From an uncultured Thermoleophilia bacterium (GTDB taxonomy: Bacteria; Actinomycetota; Thermoleophilia; Gaiellales; F1-60-MAGs149): DNA of 5,343 bases. The number at the start of each line of letters is the position of its first letter. Position 1 is the stretch's first letter. The notes below the pieces were generated by a model. That model made no database searches, was not told the origin of the DNA, and saw nothing but the letters and a program-made list of their open reading frames with translations. Shown piece after piece: positions 1 to 4,794 of this stretch. The stretch is from contig CADCWC010000298.1 of the NCBI GenBank assembly GCA_902806305.1, forward strand, positions 1 through 5,343, written 5' to 3'. A program made the translations under genes and the position numbers.

Positions 1-1
1 G

Positions 2-535
2 GAGGAGGTGCGGGTGCCGGACGTGCCGGTGGCGCTGACGCTCCTGACGTCGATGTTCATGCACGGCGGCCTGCTGCACCTCGGCGGCAACATGCTGTTC
101 CTCTTCATCTTCGGCAACAACGTCGAGGACGCCATGGGGCGGCTGCGCTTCCTGCTCTTCTACCTGGTCTCCGGCCTCGCCGCCGACCTGCTGCAGTTCG
201 CGATCAACCCGGCCTCCGACATCCCGAACATCGGCGCGAGCGGTGCCATCGCGGGCGTCCTCGGCGGCTACCTGCTGCTCCATCCTCGCGCGCGCGTCCT
301 GACCGCGCTGACGCTGGTCGTGTTCTTCTACGTGATCGAGATCCCCGCCGTGTTCGTGCTGGTCGTGTGGTTCGTCCTCCAGGTGGTCAACGGCTCGGCG
401 GCCCTCGCCACGCCGGACACGGGCGGCGTCGCCTACTGGGCCCACGTGGGCGGCTTCGTGGCGGGCTTCGTGCTCGTCCGGGTGTTCGCGCGCGGTCGCG
501 GCGGCGGGCCACGCCCGACTCGGCGCTACGCCTAG
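2..535 (+). CDS. Rhomboid family intramembrane serine protease, 3' part (5' end outside window)
   Basis: Rhomboids are membrane-embedded serine proteases that cut substrate helices within the bilayer using a Ser-His dyad. The frame is open to the left edge. Counting from the GTG at 8, the visible part has HxxxN (H24, N28; the His and Asn that form the oxyanion hole in GlpG), the GASG motif with nucleophile S78, and AHVGGF with general base H146. Hydrophobic segments lie near residues 20-38, 46-65, 76-93, 97-129 and 141-160, matching helices 2-6, followed by a basic Gly/Arg-rich tail. The GTG at 8 follows a purine-rich GGAGGAG, but starting there would remove the first helix and the L1 loop. 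I therefore treat it as internal and the gene as cut by the window edge. All catalytic residues are present, so the enzyme is probably active. Its substrate is unknown. It is convergent with the zinc-ribbon gene. Confidence 0.93.
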   Translation, partial: EEVRVPDVPVALTLLTSMFMHGGLLHLGGNMLFLFIFGNNVEDAMGRLRFLLFYLVSGLAADLLQFAINPASDIPNIGASGAIAGVLGGYLLLHPRARVLTALTLVVFFYVIEIPAVFVLVVWFVLQVVNGSAALATPDTGGVAYWAHVGGFVAGFVLVRVFARGRGGGPRPTRRYA

Positions 536-562
536 GCGCTACGGGTGATCAGTCCGCCGAAG

Positions 563-577
563 GCGCGCTGACCGCGC
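563..577. terminator. Short GC hairpin between convergent genes, weak terminator candidate
   Basis: GCGCG and CGCGC (5-bp stem) flank a 5-nt CTGAC loop in the 65-bp gap between the rhomboid stop and the stop of the convergent zinc-ribbon gene. No T-tract follows on either strand, so only the position supports a terminator role. Short stems like this are common by chance in such GC-rich DNA. Confidence 0.2.
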
Positions 578-600
578 GGAGGTGATGCCGTCGGGGCTGG

Positions 601-1422
601 TCAGAGGTCGAGCACGACCCGGCCGTCGACCAGGCGGGCGTTCGGCTGGAACGACCCGGCGGCGCGATCGATGCGGCCCGCGCCGTGCGACACCTCGACG
701 TCGAAGAGCCGTCCGACGAGGTCGCAGGACACGCGGAACGCCGCGCGCTCGTCGCCCCAGGCGAAGCTCACCAGCACGGCACGCGGCAGGCCGATGCCGT
801 CGGCCTCCAGCCGGACGAGCGCCGCGCCGCGCTCCGCGGCCAGGCGCGCGACCACGGCCGACTCCGGCGACCGGTTGAAGACCTCGGCGGCGATGCCGCA
901 CAGGTAGGCCGGGTCGGCCTCCCGCCGGCGGGCGCGGAGCAGGGTCGCCTGGGCCGCCTGCGCCTCCTCGAGCTCGCGCTCGAGCTGCCCGATGCGGGAC
1001 TCGCGCGTCGCGATCTGCGCCTGCAGGCGCGCCACGGTGTCGCGCGCCTCGTCGAGCCGGCGGCCGAGCTCCTCGACCCGCGCCTCGGTCTGGACGATCC
1101 CCTCGTCGGCCGTCGGGTCCTCGCCCTGTGTCTCCCGCAACTCGTGCTGCAGCCGCTCCATCTGCAGGTGCAGCCGACGGACGAGGCGCTCGGGCTGCCC
1201 CTTGCCGACGACCGCCGGGCTCGTCCGCAGGCGGCTCGTGCGGTGGACCTGTTGCTCGCCGAGCGGCTCCCAGCCGGCGCGCTGCGCCCGCGTCGTGCAG
1301 AGCTTGCACACCGACTGGATCGACCGCGTGCGGCCGTCCTGGTAGACGTGGGCCTGCTCGCCCACGAGCAGGGTGCGGCGGCAGATGCTGCACCGCGTGG
1401 CGTTGTCCGCGAGCAAGGCCAA
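601..1422 (-). CDS. Zinc-ribbon/coiled-coil protein of unknown function (273 aa)
   Basis: I do not recognise a named family. The N-terminus has two CxxC pairs, C11-x2-C14 and C39-x2-C42, the usual spacing of a treble-clef or zinc-ribbon Zn site. A basic linker follows. Residues ~83-170 are rich in Glu, Arg, Leu and Gln with heptad-like spacing and probably form a coiled coil (LEREL, EELGRRLDEAR). The C-terminal ~100 residues look globular (AEVFNRSPES, RAVLVSFAWGDE, LVGRLFDVEVS) and vaguely resemble lineage-restricted proteins I recall from Solirubrobacterales. There is no signal peptide or membrane segment, so it is probably cytoplasmic. The first possible start is TTG at 1422; a second TTG lies two codons in. 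There is no Shine-Dalgarno, but TATAGT lies 10 nt upstream. It sits downstream of the Nudix gene on the same strand. Zn binding is inferred from the cysteines; DNA, RNA or protein partners are unknown. Confidence 0.8.
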   Translation of the reverse strand: MALLADNATRCSICRRTLLVGEQAHVYQDGRTRSIQSVCKLCTTRAQRAGWEPLGEQQVHRTSRLRTSPAVVGKGQPERLVRRLHLQMERLQHELRETQGEDPTADEGIVQTEARVEELGRRLDEARDTVARLQAQIATRESRIGQLERELEEAQAAQATLLRARRREADPAYLCGIAAEVFNRSPESAVVARLAAERGAALVRLEADGIGLPRAVLVSFAWGDERAAFRVSCDLVGRLFDVEVSHGAGRIDRAAGSFQPNARLVDGRVVLDL

Positions 1423-1432
1423 GGGGCGCGTG

Positions 1433-1438
1433 ACTATA
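1433..1438 (-). promoter_or_regulatory. Candidate -10 element (TATAGT) for the zinc-ribbon gene
   Basis: On the minus strand TATAGT lies 10 nt upstream of the TTG start at 1422. It is conspicuous in DNA this GC-rich and fits the TANNNT consensus of sigma-70-type -10 boxes. A start point 6-8 nt downstream would give a 5' leader of only 2-4 nt. I see no good TTGACA-like -35 box at 16-18 nt. Confidence 0.4.
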
Positions 1439-1494
1439 GCGGAGCAGGAGTGACGGCCGCGACGGCGAAGGAGCCGGGTCGCGACCAGACAGGC

Positions 1495-1932
1495 TCAGCC
1501 GCCCGCGAGCTCCTCGCGCAGGCGGGCGACGAGGCCCTGCTCGCCACGGTAGGCCAGAAGCCGCGGGGCCGCGTCGAGCGGCAGCCACCGCACCTCCGCG
1601 ACCTCGACCTCCATGCCCGGCGGGATCTCGCCCAGGCGGCCGCCGACGGGCCGCATGCGCCAGAACGACACGAGCTTGAAGATCCGGTTCCCGTCGCGCG
1701 TGTAGACGTAGCGGAGGTGCTCGAGCGCCTTCGCCCCGACCGGCCGCACGCGCAGGCCCGTCTCCTCGAAGACCTCCCGGACCGCCGTCGCGAGCGGCTC
1801 CTCGCCCGGATCGACGAGTCCCTTCGGCAGCGCCCAGTGGCCCTCCGGGCGGCCGGTGGGACGGATGGCCGCCACCCAGGCGCGGCCCCGCATGCGCCGC
1901 ACGACCACGCCGCCCGCCGAGTGCTCCCGCAT
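1495..1932 (-). CDS. Nudix hydrolase (145 aa)
   Basis: Nudix enzymes hydrolyse nucleoside diphosphates linked to another moiety, using Mg2+ or Mn2+ held by the Nudix box. The box here is complete: G38-x5-E44-x7-R52-E53-V-F-E56-E57-T-G59-L60, matching GX5EX7REUXEEXGU, so the metal-binding glutamates are all present. The N-terminal HSAGGVVVRR strand and the HWALPKG lead-in are typical of the MutT/Ap4A-type Nudix fold. The length is normal for a single-domain member. The substrate cannot be read from the sequence; candidates are oxidised dNTPs, diadenosine polyphosphates and ADP-ribose. The ATG start is secure at the 5' side because an in-frame TAG lies four codons upstream. No Shine-Dalgarno is visible. 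The gene is divergent from the cupredoxin gene and followed on the same strand by the zinc-ribbon gene. Confidence 0.95.
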   Translation of the reverse strand: MREHSAGGVVVRRMRGRAWVAAIRPTGRPEGHWALPKGLVDPGEEPLATAVREVFEETGLRVRPVGAKALEHLRYVYTRDGNRIFKLVSFWRMRPVGGRLGEIPPGMEVEVAEVRWLPLDAAPRLLAYRGEQGLVARLREELAGG

Positions 1933-1938
1933 CCGCGC

Positions 1939-1944
1939 AGGCTA
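1939..1944 (-). promoter_or_regulatory. Candidate -10 element (TAGCCT) for a leaderless Nudix mRNA
   Basis: On the minus strand TAGCCT (TANNNT) ends 6 nt before the Nudix ATG, the spacing expected when transcription starts at or next to the start codon. The absence of a Shine-Dalgarno is consistent with a leaderless transcript, which is common in actinobacteria. No clear -35 hexamer is seen. TANNNT is a weak consensus, so chance is possible. Confidence 0.3.
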
Positions 1945-2000
1945 CCCGCCGCCACGGTCGGCGGGACCCGGAGGCGTGAACCGGCCGACGACCTCGACCG

Positions 2001-2006
2001 TACTGT
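2001..2006 (+). promoter_or_regulatory. Candidate -10 element (TACTGT) for the cupredoxin gene
   Basis: TACTGT fits TANNNT and lies 33 nt upstream of the GTG start in the 107-bp gap between two divergent genes, so a promoter must lie close by. The TGAACC at 1977-1982 is 18 nt upstream and is at best a poor -35, slightly like the GGAAC of ECF sigma promoters. Assignment is tentative. Confidence 0.25.
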
Positions 2007-2024
2007 GCGGAGAGGTCACTCGCC

Positions 2025-2032
2025 GAGGGGAG
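2025..2032 (+). promoter_or_regulatory. Shine-Dalgarno (GAGGGGAG) that fixes the cupredoxin start
   Basis: The purine run GAGGGGAG ends 7 nt before the GTG at 2040, a good spacing for ribosome binding. It supports GTG as the start codon, and the coding frame opens there with a typical signal peptide n-region (MKR). Confidence 0.6.
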
Positions 2033-2039
2033 CCCGTCC

Positions 2040-2399
2040 GTGAAGAGATCCATCGTCCGCACCGCCACCTGCGTCGCCGTCGGGGCGGCGCTGCTCGCGC
2101 CCGGCTCGGCGCAGGCCGCCACGAAGCTCACCGCCACCGTCGGGCCCGGCTTCACCATCACGCTCAAGAACGCCGCGGGCAAGAAGGTCACGAGGGTCAA
2201 GGCGGGCGCCTACACGATCGTCGTCGTCGACCGCGCGACGAACCACAACTTCCACCTGTCGGGTCTCGGGGTCAACAAGCGGACCGGGCTGGCCTTCAAG
2301 GGTCGCCAGACCTGGAACGTCCGGCTGCGGAAGGGCACCTACCGGTACGTCTGCGACCCCCACGCCTTCAACATGAAGGGCTCCTTCCGGGTCGTCTGA
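2040..2399 (+). CDS. Secreted plastocyanin-like cupredoxin, type 1 copper protein (119 aa)
   Basis: This is a small extracytoplasmic copper protein, probably an electron carrier or copper-binding factor outside the membrane. Residues 1-26 form a Sec signal peptide: basic MKR, hydrophobic VAVGAALLA, and a likely cut after SAQA at 26. The mature ~93 residues have the cupredoxin pattern: NHNFHL (His ligand H69 or H72) and YVCDPHAFNMKG, giving Cys105, His108 and Met112, the C-x2-H-x3-M loop that completes a type 1 site. There is no lipobox at Cys11, so it is released or retained by other means rather than being a lipoprotein. The GTG start is supported by a Shine-Dalgarno 7 nt upstream. The gene stands alone, divergent from the Nudix gene and convergent with the DUF429 gene, so its redox partner is not indicated. 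The family is sure; the physiological role is not. Confidence 0.9.
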   Translation: MKRSIVRTATCVAVGAALLAPGSAQAATKLTATVGPGFTITLKNAAGKKVTRVKAGAYTIVVVDRATNHNFHLSGLGVNKRTGLAFKGRQTWNVRLRKGTYRYVCDPHAFNMKGSFRVV

Positions 2400-2407
2400 G
2401 GCGAGAC

Positions 2408-2442
2408 CTCCCGGCGGGCCGGTCCACCCGACCCGCCGGGAG
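2408..2442. terminator. Perfect 11-bp inverted repeat, likely bidirectional terminator
   Basis: CTCCCGGCGGG (2408-2418) and CCCGCCGGGAG (2432-2442) are exact reverse complements separated by a 13-nt loop. The hairpin begins 8 nt after the cupredoxin stop and ends 5 nt before the stop of the convergent DUF429 gene, so it could serve both. There is no T-tract on either side, as is common for terminators in GC-rich actinobacteria, so termination efficiency is uncertain. Confidence 0.6.
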
Positions 2443-2447
2443 CGCGC

Positions 2448-3212
2448 TCAGCACCAGATCGCCACGGCCCGACCGCGTTCGTCGATCGGCGGGTCCTGCG
2501 GCAGCGTGAACGCTCGGCCGCAGGCGATCCGGTCGGCGCTCCAGGCGACGACCGCGGCGTCGAGGACGTCGTCGACCGGCACGGCGGCGACCGCCGGCAG
2601 GTCGTCGAGCGGCTCGAGGCCGACCCGGGCCAGCAGCCGGCGACGCGTCGCCGCGCCGCCCCAGGTCCGCTTCGGCAGCGCGAGCGGCTCGCCGGCCAGG
2701 GCCCGGAACGACGCCTCGGGATGCACCTCGTGGAGACGCGGCTCAGCCGCTGCCCGCTCGTCGACCTCGAGGATGCGCCGGAAGAGGGCGAAGCTCTGGC
2801 GCGAGAGGCCGCGGCCGGTCAGCTCGCGGCAGCACGCGTTGGCCGTCCCGTAGTCGGGCTGTTCGAGGACCGCGCGGGGCGGCGTCATGAACACGGACGA
2901 CCGGCGGGGACCGACGAAGCGTCGGGCCGCCACGTCGGCCGCCCTCGGCTCCGGTCCGACGGGGAAGCCGATCGGGATGTCGACCGCGACCATCACGGCG
3001 TCCGGCCGGCCGTCCAGGAGTGATCCGATCCCGGGCGCGGTGAACGCGTCGGCGAACCTGCCGTCGACCAGGAGGACGGCCACCCAGCCGCCTGTCCAGG
3101 CATCGATCCCCAACACGCTGACCAGGCGCTCGCAGGTTCCGACGTCGGCTGCGTCGCCATCGGCGCATGCGTCGGCCGTCGCGAGCGCGGATCCGAGTGC
3201 AGGGCGCACCAT
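2448..3212 (-). CDS. DUF429 family protein, predicted RNase H-like nuclease fold (254 aa)
   Basis: DUF429 proteins are widespread, mostly uncharacterised, and have been predicted to be nucleases with an RNase H-like fold. Family-type motifs here are: GIDAW-x3-W (D37), AVDIPIGFP (D78), GPRRSSVFMTPPR (101-113), HEVHPEASF (161-169), the acidic helix DDVLDAAVVAW (214-224), and the C-terminal DERGRAVAIW. The Asp residues in the first two motifs and D214/D215/D218 are the likely metal ligands by analogy. The start is uncertain. ATG at 3212 has a GGGGGA run 9 nt upstream, but its first ~30 residues (Ala-rich) have no family counterpart. GTG at 3116, immediately before LGIDAW, matches the usual family N-terminus but has no clear ribosome-binding site. 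It lies downstream of the FNT gene on the same strand with a 136-nt gap, so co-transcription is possible but not shown. Confidence 0.85.
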   Translation of the reverse strand: MVRPALGSALATADACADGDAADVGTCERLVSVLGIDAWTGGWVAVLLVDGRFADAFTAPGIGSLLDGRPDAVMVAVDIPIGFPVGPEPRAADVAARRFVGPRRSSVFMTPPRAVLEQPDYGTANACCRELTGRGLSRQSFALFRRILEVDERAAAEPRLHEVHPEASFRALAGEPLALPKRTWGGAATRRRLLARVGLEPLDDLPAVAAVPVDDVLDAAVVAWSADRIACGRAFTLPQDPPIDERGRAVAIWC

Positions 3213-3232
3213 CCCGCTGCATCCCCCGCTGC
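3210..3232. repeat. Imperfect tandem repeat over the DUF429 start
   Basis: On the minus strand GCAGCGGGGGATG is followed directly by GCAGCGGGATG. The two copies differ by two G residues, and each ends in ATG. The two ATGs are 10 nt apart and in different frames; only the second (3212) opens the DUF429 frame. The repeat may be a slippage duplication, and it creates the G-run that could act as the ribosome-binding site. Confidence 0.45.
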
Positions 3233-3305
3233 CCGGTCGCGTACGCCCCTGCCGTCCGGAGGCGCCTGGCGCGAACGGCCTCGCCGTCCGGAACAGCCAT
3301 GGCCG

Positions 3306-3319
3306 ACGGCGACCGCCGT
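3306..3319. terminator. Weak hairpin downstream of the FNT gene
   Basis: ACGGCG and CGCCGT flank 2 nt, giving about 5 bp with a 4-nt loop, ~30 nt downstream of the FNT stop (minus strand). No T-tract follows. It is a weak candidate only. The rest of the 136-bp gap (3213-3348) holds nothing else I can name. Confidence 0.15.
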
Positions 3320-3348
3320 TCGTCAGGGTCGGGACGTCTGCCGGGCCG

Positions 3349-4152
3349 TCAGCCTCCTTTGACCTGGCCGAGTCTGGTGAGCGTGACGAACACCAGTCCC
3401 CCGACGAGGTTCCCGGCCGTGGCGACGCCGAGCGTCGTCAGATAGTCGGCGGCCGACACGTGGAGGCCGAAGAGGTCGCCGAAGACGACGTGGATCTCCG
3501 TGACCACGACGTGATTGAACGGGCCGAGGGCGACGAAGGCGCCCACGATCCAGGCGATCGTGATCCGGCTGCCGGACGAGGCGGCGGCCTGCAGGAGCCA
3601 GGTCATCAGCGTGAGGACGGCGCCGGCCGCGATCGCTCGGCTGAAGGACGCCGTCTCCGACAGGGCCAGCGTCTCCTCGGCGACGCGGACGAGGGGCTCG
3701 TGGCCCCGGTCGGGCATCGCACCTTCGACGCTGAGGATCGACGCCAGCACGAGCCCGCCGACGAGGTTCATCACGAGCGTCACGCTCCAGAGGCGGCCCA
3801 GCGACCGCCATCGTCCGCCACCGTCCTCGACCGCCGCCGCCACGGGGTCGAGGAAGTTCTCCGTGAAGAGCTCGGACCGGCCGACGACGAGGAAGACAAG
3901 ACCGATCCCGAACGCGAGAGACCCCGCGAGGTCGCCGACCGCGGTCCCGAACCGCTCCGCCACCAACGAGTATGTGATGCCCAGCGCAACGATCCCGAAC
4001 ACGATCGTGAAGCCGGCGGTGAAGGCCCGCGAGACAAGCTGGACGATCGTGCTGTCGAGACGCTCCCGCCCCTCGTCGGCGACTCGCACGTAGACCTCGC
4101 GAGCCGGCATGGGCGCCGCAAGTCGCGTCTCCCGGACTTCGTCCGCCGCCAC
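3349..4152 (-). CDS. Formate/nitrite transporter (FNT) family membrane channel, YfdC-like (267 aa)
   Basis: FNT proteins are pentameric membrane channels passing small monovalent anions such as formate, nitrite or hydrosulfide. Six hydrophobic segments lie near residues 41-63, 73-91, 121-140, 169-190, 197-217 and 237-258, as in the family. GRSELFTENF (91-100) after helix 2 matches the family's LFTE/LFT loop and is closest in memory to the YfdC subgroup. FNH at 212-214 supplies the central-pore histidine (equivalent to His209 of FocA), and AGNLVGG lies in the last helix. Start: GTG at 4152, chosen because AGGAGG lies 4 nt upstream within a longer purine run; the open frame continues upstream but is Arg/Gly/Pro-rich and non-coding in character. 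The hydrophilic N-terminus is cytoplasmic in the family. It follows the PRC-barrel gene on the same strand. No formate or nitrite enzyme is nearby, so the substrate is unknown. Confidence 0.92.
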   Translation of the reverse strand: MAADEVRETRLAAPMPAREVYVRVADEGRERLDSTIVQLVSRAFTAGFTIVFGIVALGITYSLVAERFGTAVGDLAGSLAFGIGLVFLVVGRSELFTENFLDPVAAAVEDGGGRWRSLGRLWSVTLVMNLVGGLVLASILSVEGAMPDRGHEPLVRVAEETLALSETASFSRAIAAGAVLTLMTWLLQAAASSGSRITIAWIVGAFVALGPFNHVVVTEIHVVFGDLFGLHVSAADYLTTLGVATAGNLVGGLVFVTLTRLGQVKGG

Positions 4153-4156
4153 GGTT

Positions 4157-4162
4157 CCTCCT
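4157..4162 (-). promoter_or_regulatory. Strong Shine-Dalgarno (AGGAGG) that decides the FNT start
   Basis: On the minus strand GGGGAGGAGGAACC precedes GTG. The AGGAGG core ends 4 nt from the start codon, and an overlapping register (GAGG) gives 7 nt. It supports the GTG at 4152 over the ATG at residue 15 and over any upstream start. Confidence 0.8.
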
Positions 4163-4163
4163 C

Positions 4164-4176
4164 CCCACCTGGTGGG
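4164..4176. promoter_or_regulatory. Palindrome CCCACC-N-GGTGGG abutting the FNT ribosome-binding site
   Basis: CCCACC and GGTGGG are exact reverse complements around one base, and the element ends one base before the AGGAGG of the FNT gene. Its position suits an operator. As RNA, a single-base loop cannot form, so a stem of at most 5 bp with a 3-nt loop is possible. No regulator is encoded next to it, and a 12-base match can arise by chance in GC-rich sequence. Confidence 0.25.
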
Positions 4177-4206
4177 CCGTCCGGTCCATCGCCGTCCGCG
4201 GTGCGG

Positions 4207-4220
4207 GAACCGCCCGGTTC
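4207..4220. terminator. Short inverted repeat between PRC-barrel and FNT genes
   Basis: GAACCG and CGGTTC flank two bases, about 30 nt downstream of the PRC-barrel stop on the minus strand. It could be a weak terminator or attenuator, or a dyad operator for the FNT gene. There is no T-tract, and the function is unproven. Confidence 0.2.
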
Positions 4221-4250
4221 GGAGTCTGGCGTGCCGCGGGCGTTCGTGCC

Positions 4251-4667
4251 TCAGGCCGTGCTCGACGCCCGGCGCGTCGGCCTCACGGCCTGGCGCAGCG
4301 TGCCCGCGGGCGGCTCGGATCCGGCCTCGATCGCCCCGAAGTAGGCCTCGGCCGCCGGGCGGTGGGCACCGTGGCCGACAGCCTCGTCGTACGGTGGCGC
4401 CCCTCGGACCTGCTCCCGCGACAGGGTCACGTAGAGCGCCTCGCACGAGTGCTCGACGTGACGGATGTACCGCGCCGGGACGACCACCCTCCGCCCGAGC
4501 ACCGGGTGGCCGATGGCGAGCACCAGATGCGAGCGGCCGCGCTCCCCCGACGTCGCCACCACGACGCCCACCTCGCCGTCCGTGCTGAAGACATGGAACC
4601 CCGACAGGTCCGCGTCCCGGGCCGACATACGCGGTGCGTCAGGTCTCAGTGTCCACAGGTCAGACAC
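4251..4667 (-). CDS. PRC-barrel domain protein (138 aa)
   Basis: PRC-barrel domains are small beta-barrels found in the H subunit of the photosynthetic reaction centre, in RimM and in many bacterial stress-related proteins. Residues ~20-95 fit the domain: GFHVFSTDGEVGVVVATSG (a strand, a DGE turn, then a GVV strand), HLVLAIGHPVLGRRVVVPA (strands leading to the conserved VPA) and YVTLSREQVRGAPPYDE (the closing segment, with the common pattern of a strand followed by xxxQVxxAP). The remaining 43 residues are a polar, Ala/Arg-rich tail containing EAYFGA. There is no signal peptide or membrane helix, so it is probably cytoplasmic. The GTG start at 4667 is supported by AGGAGG 8 nt upstream; starting further up would translate through the terminator hairpin. 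It precedes the FNT channel gene by 97 nt on the same strand, so the two may be co-transcribed. Its ligand or partner is unknown. Confidence 0.85.
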   Translation of the reverse strand: MSDLWTLRPDAPRMSARDADLSGFHVFSTDGEVGVVVATSGERGRSHLVLAIGHPVLGRRVVVPARYIRHVEHSCEALYVTLSREQVRGAPPYDEAVGHGAHRPAAEAYFGAIEAGSEPPAGTLRQAVRPTRRASSTA

Positions 4668-4675
4668 GTTCGCTT

Positions 4676-4681
4676 CCTCCT
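4676..4681 (-). promoter_or_regulatory. Strong Shine-Dalgarno (AGGAGG) that decides the PRC-barrel start
   Basis: On the minus strand GAGGAGGAAGCGAAC precedes GTG at 4667, with 8 nt between AGGAGG and the start codon. It is as strong as the site in front of the FNT gene and rules out the in-frame upstream extension to 4781. Confidence 0.8.
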
Positions 4682-4745
4682 CGAGCCCCGTCTGGTCGGT
4701 GGACCGCAAGCTCAGGGTCGCTCCGCCCGCCGTCGGCCCCGCGTC

Positions 4746-4778
4746 GGGGCCGGCCCGCGCCTCCGGCGGGCCGGCCCC
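4746..4778 (-). terminator. Perfect 13-bp hairpin, terminator of the right-hand gene
   Basis: GGGGCCGGCCCGC (4746-4758) and GCGGGCCGGCCCC (4766-4778) are exact reverse complements around a 7-nt loop. On the minus strand the stem begins 16 nt after the stop of the right-hand gene (4795) and lies upstream of the PRC-barrel ribosome-binding site. It is the most stable structure in the window. No U-tract follows, as in many actinobacterial terminators. It should insulate the PRC-barrel/FNT pair from upstream transcription. The pair's own promoter would then lie in 4682-4745, where I see no clear boxes. Confidence 0.7.
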
Positions 4779-4794
4779 CACTGGCCGCCTGCCG

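Noticed and set aside
685..2043. Plus-strand open frame of ~450 codons antisense to the zinc-ribbon and Nudix genes
   Set aside because: The composition is Arg/Leu/Ala/Asp-rich without recognisable domains, and the opposite strand carries a perfect Nudix box and CxxC pairs.
2070..2072. Cys11 of the cupredoxin as a lipoprotein attachment site
   Set aside because: There is no lipobox: the residues before it are RTAT, it sits before most of the hydrophobic core, and a normal AQA signal peptidase I site follows.
539..2200. Long minus-strand open frame of ~550 codons across the zinc-ribbon and Nudix genes
   Set aside because: It is Arg/Gly/Pro/Ala-rich low-complexity translation with no motif, in another frame over two well-supported genes. 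Long spurious open frames are expected at this GC content.
3251..3292. Direct repeat GCCGTCCGGA at 3251 and 3283
   Set aside because: Its core GCCGTCCG also appears near 4176 and 4191 and inside coding regions. It looks like a common word of this GC-rich genome rather than a specific repeat element.
2743..3300. Minus-strand open frame starting at the ATG at 3300, between FNT and DUF429
   Set aside because: It overlaps DUF429 in another frame, is extremely Arg-rich, and has no ribosome-binding site at a proper distance.
3350..3360. Shine-Dalgarno-like AAAGGAGG at the 3' end of the FNT gene (minus strand)
   Set aside because: It encodes the last residues Lys-Gly-Gly, and no start codon lies within usable distance downstream. 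It is probably coincidence.
2887..4344. Plus-strand open frame of ~485 codons antisense to the FNT gene
   Set aside because: It is hydrophilic and low-complexity (many D, R, E, G). The opposite strand encodes six membrane segments with family motifs and a strong ribosome-binding site.
4153..4446. Upstream in-frame extension of the FNT protein by 98 residues
   Set aside because: The extension is Arg/Gly/Pro-rich, overlaps the end of the PRC-barrel gene and ignores the AGGAGG site immediately before the GTG at 4152.
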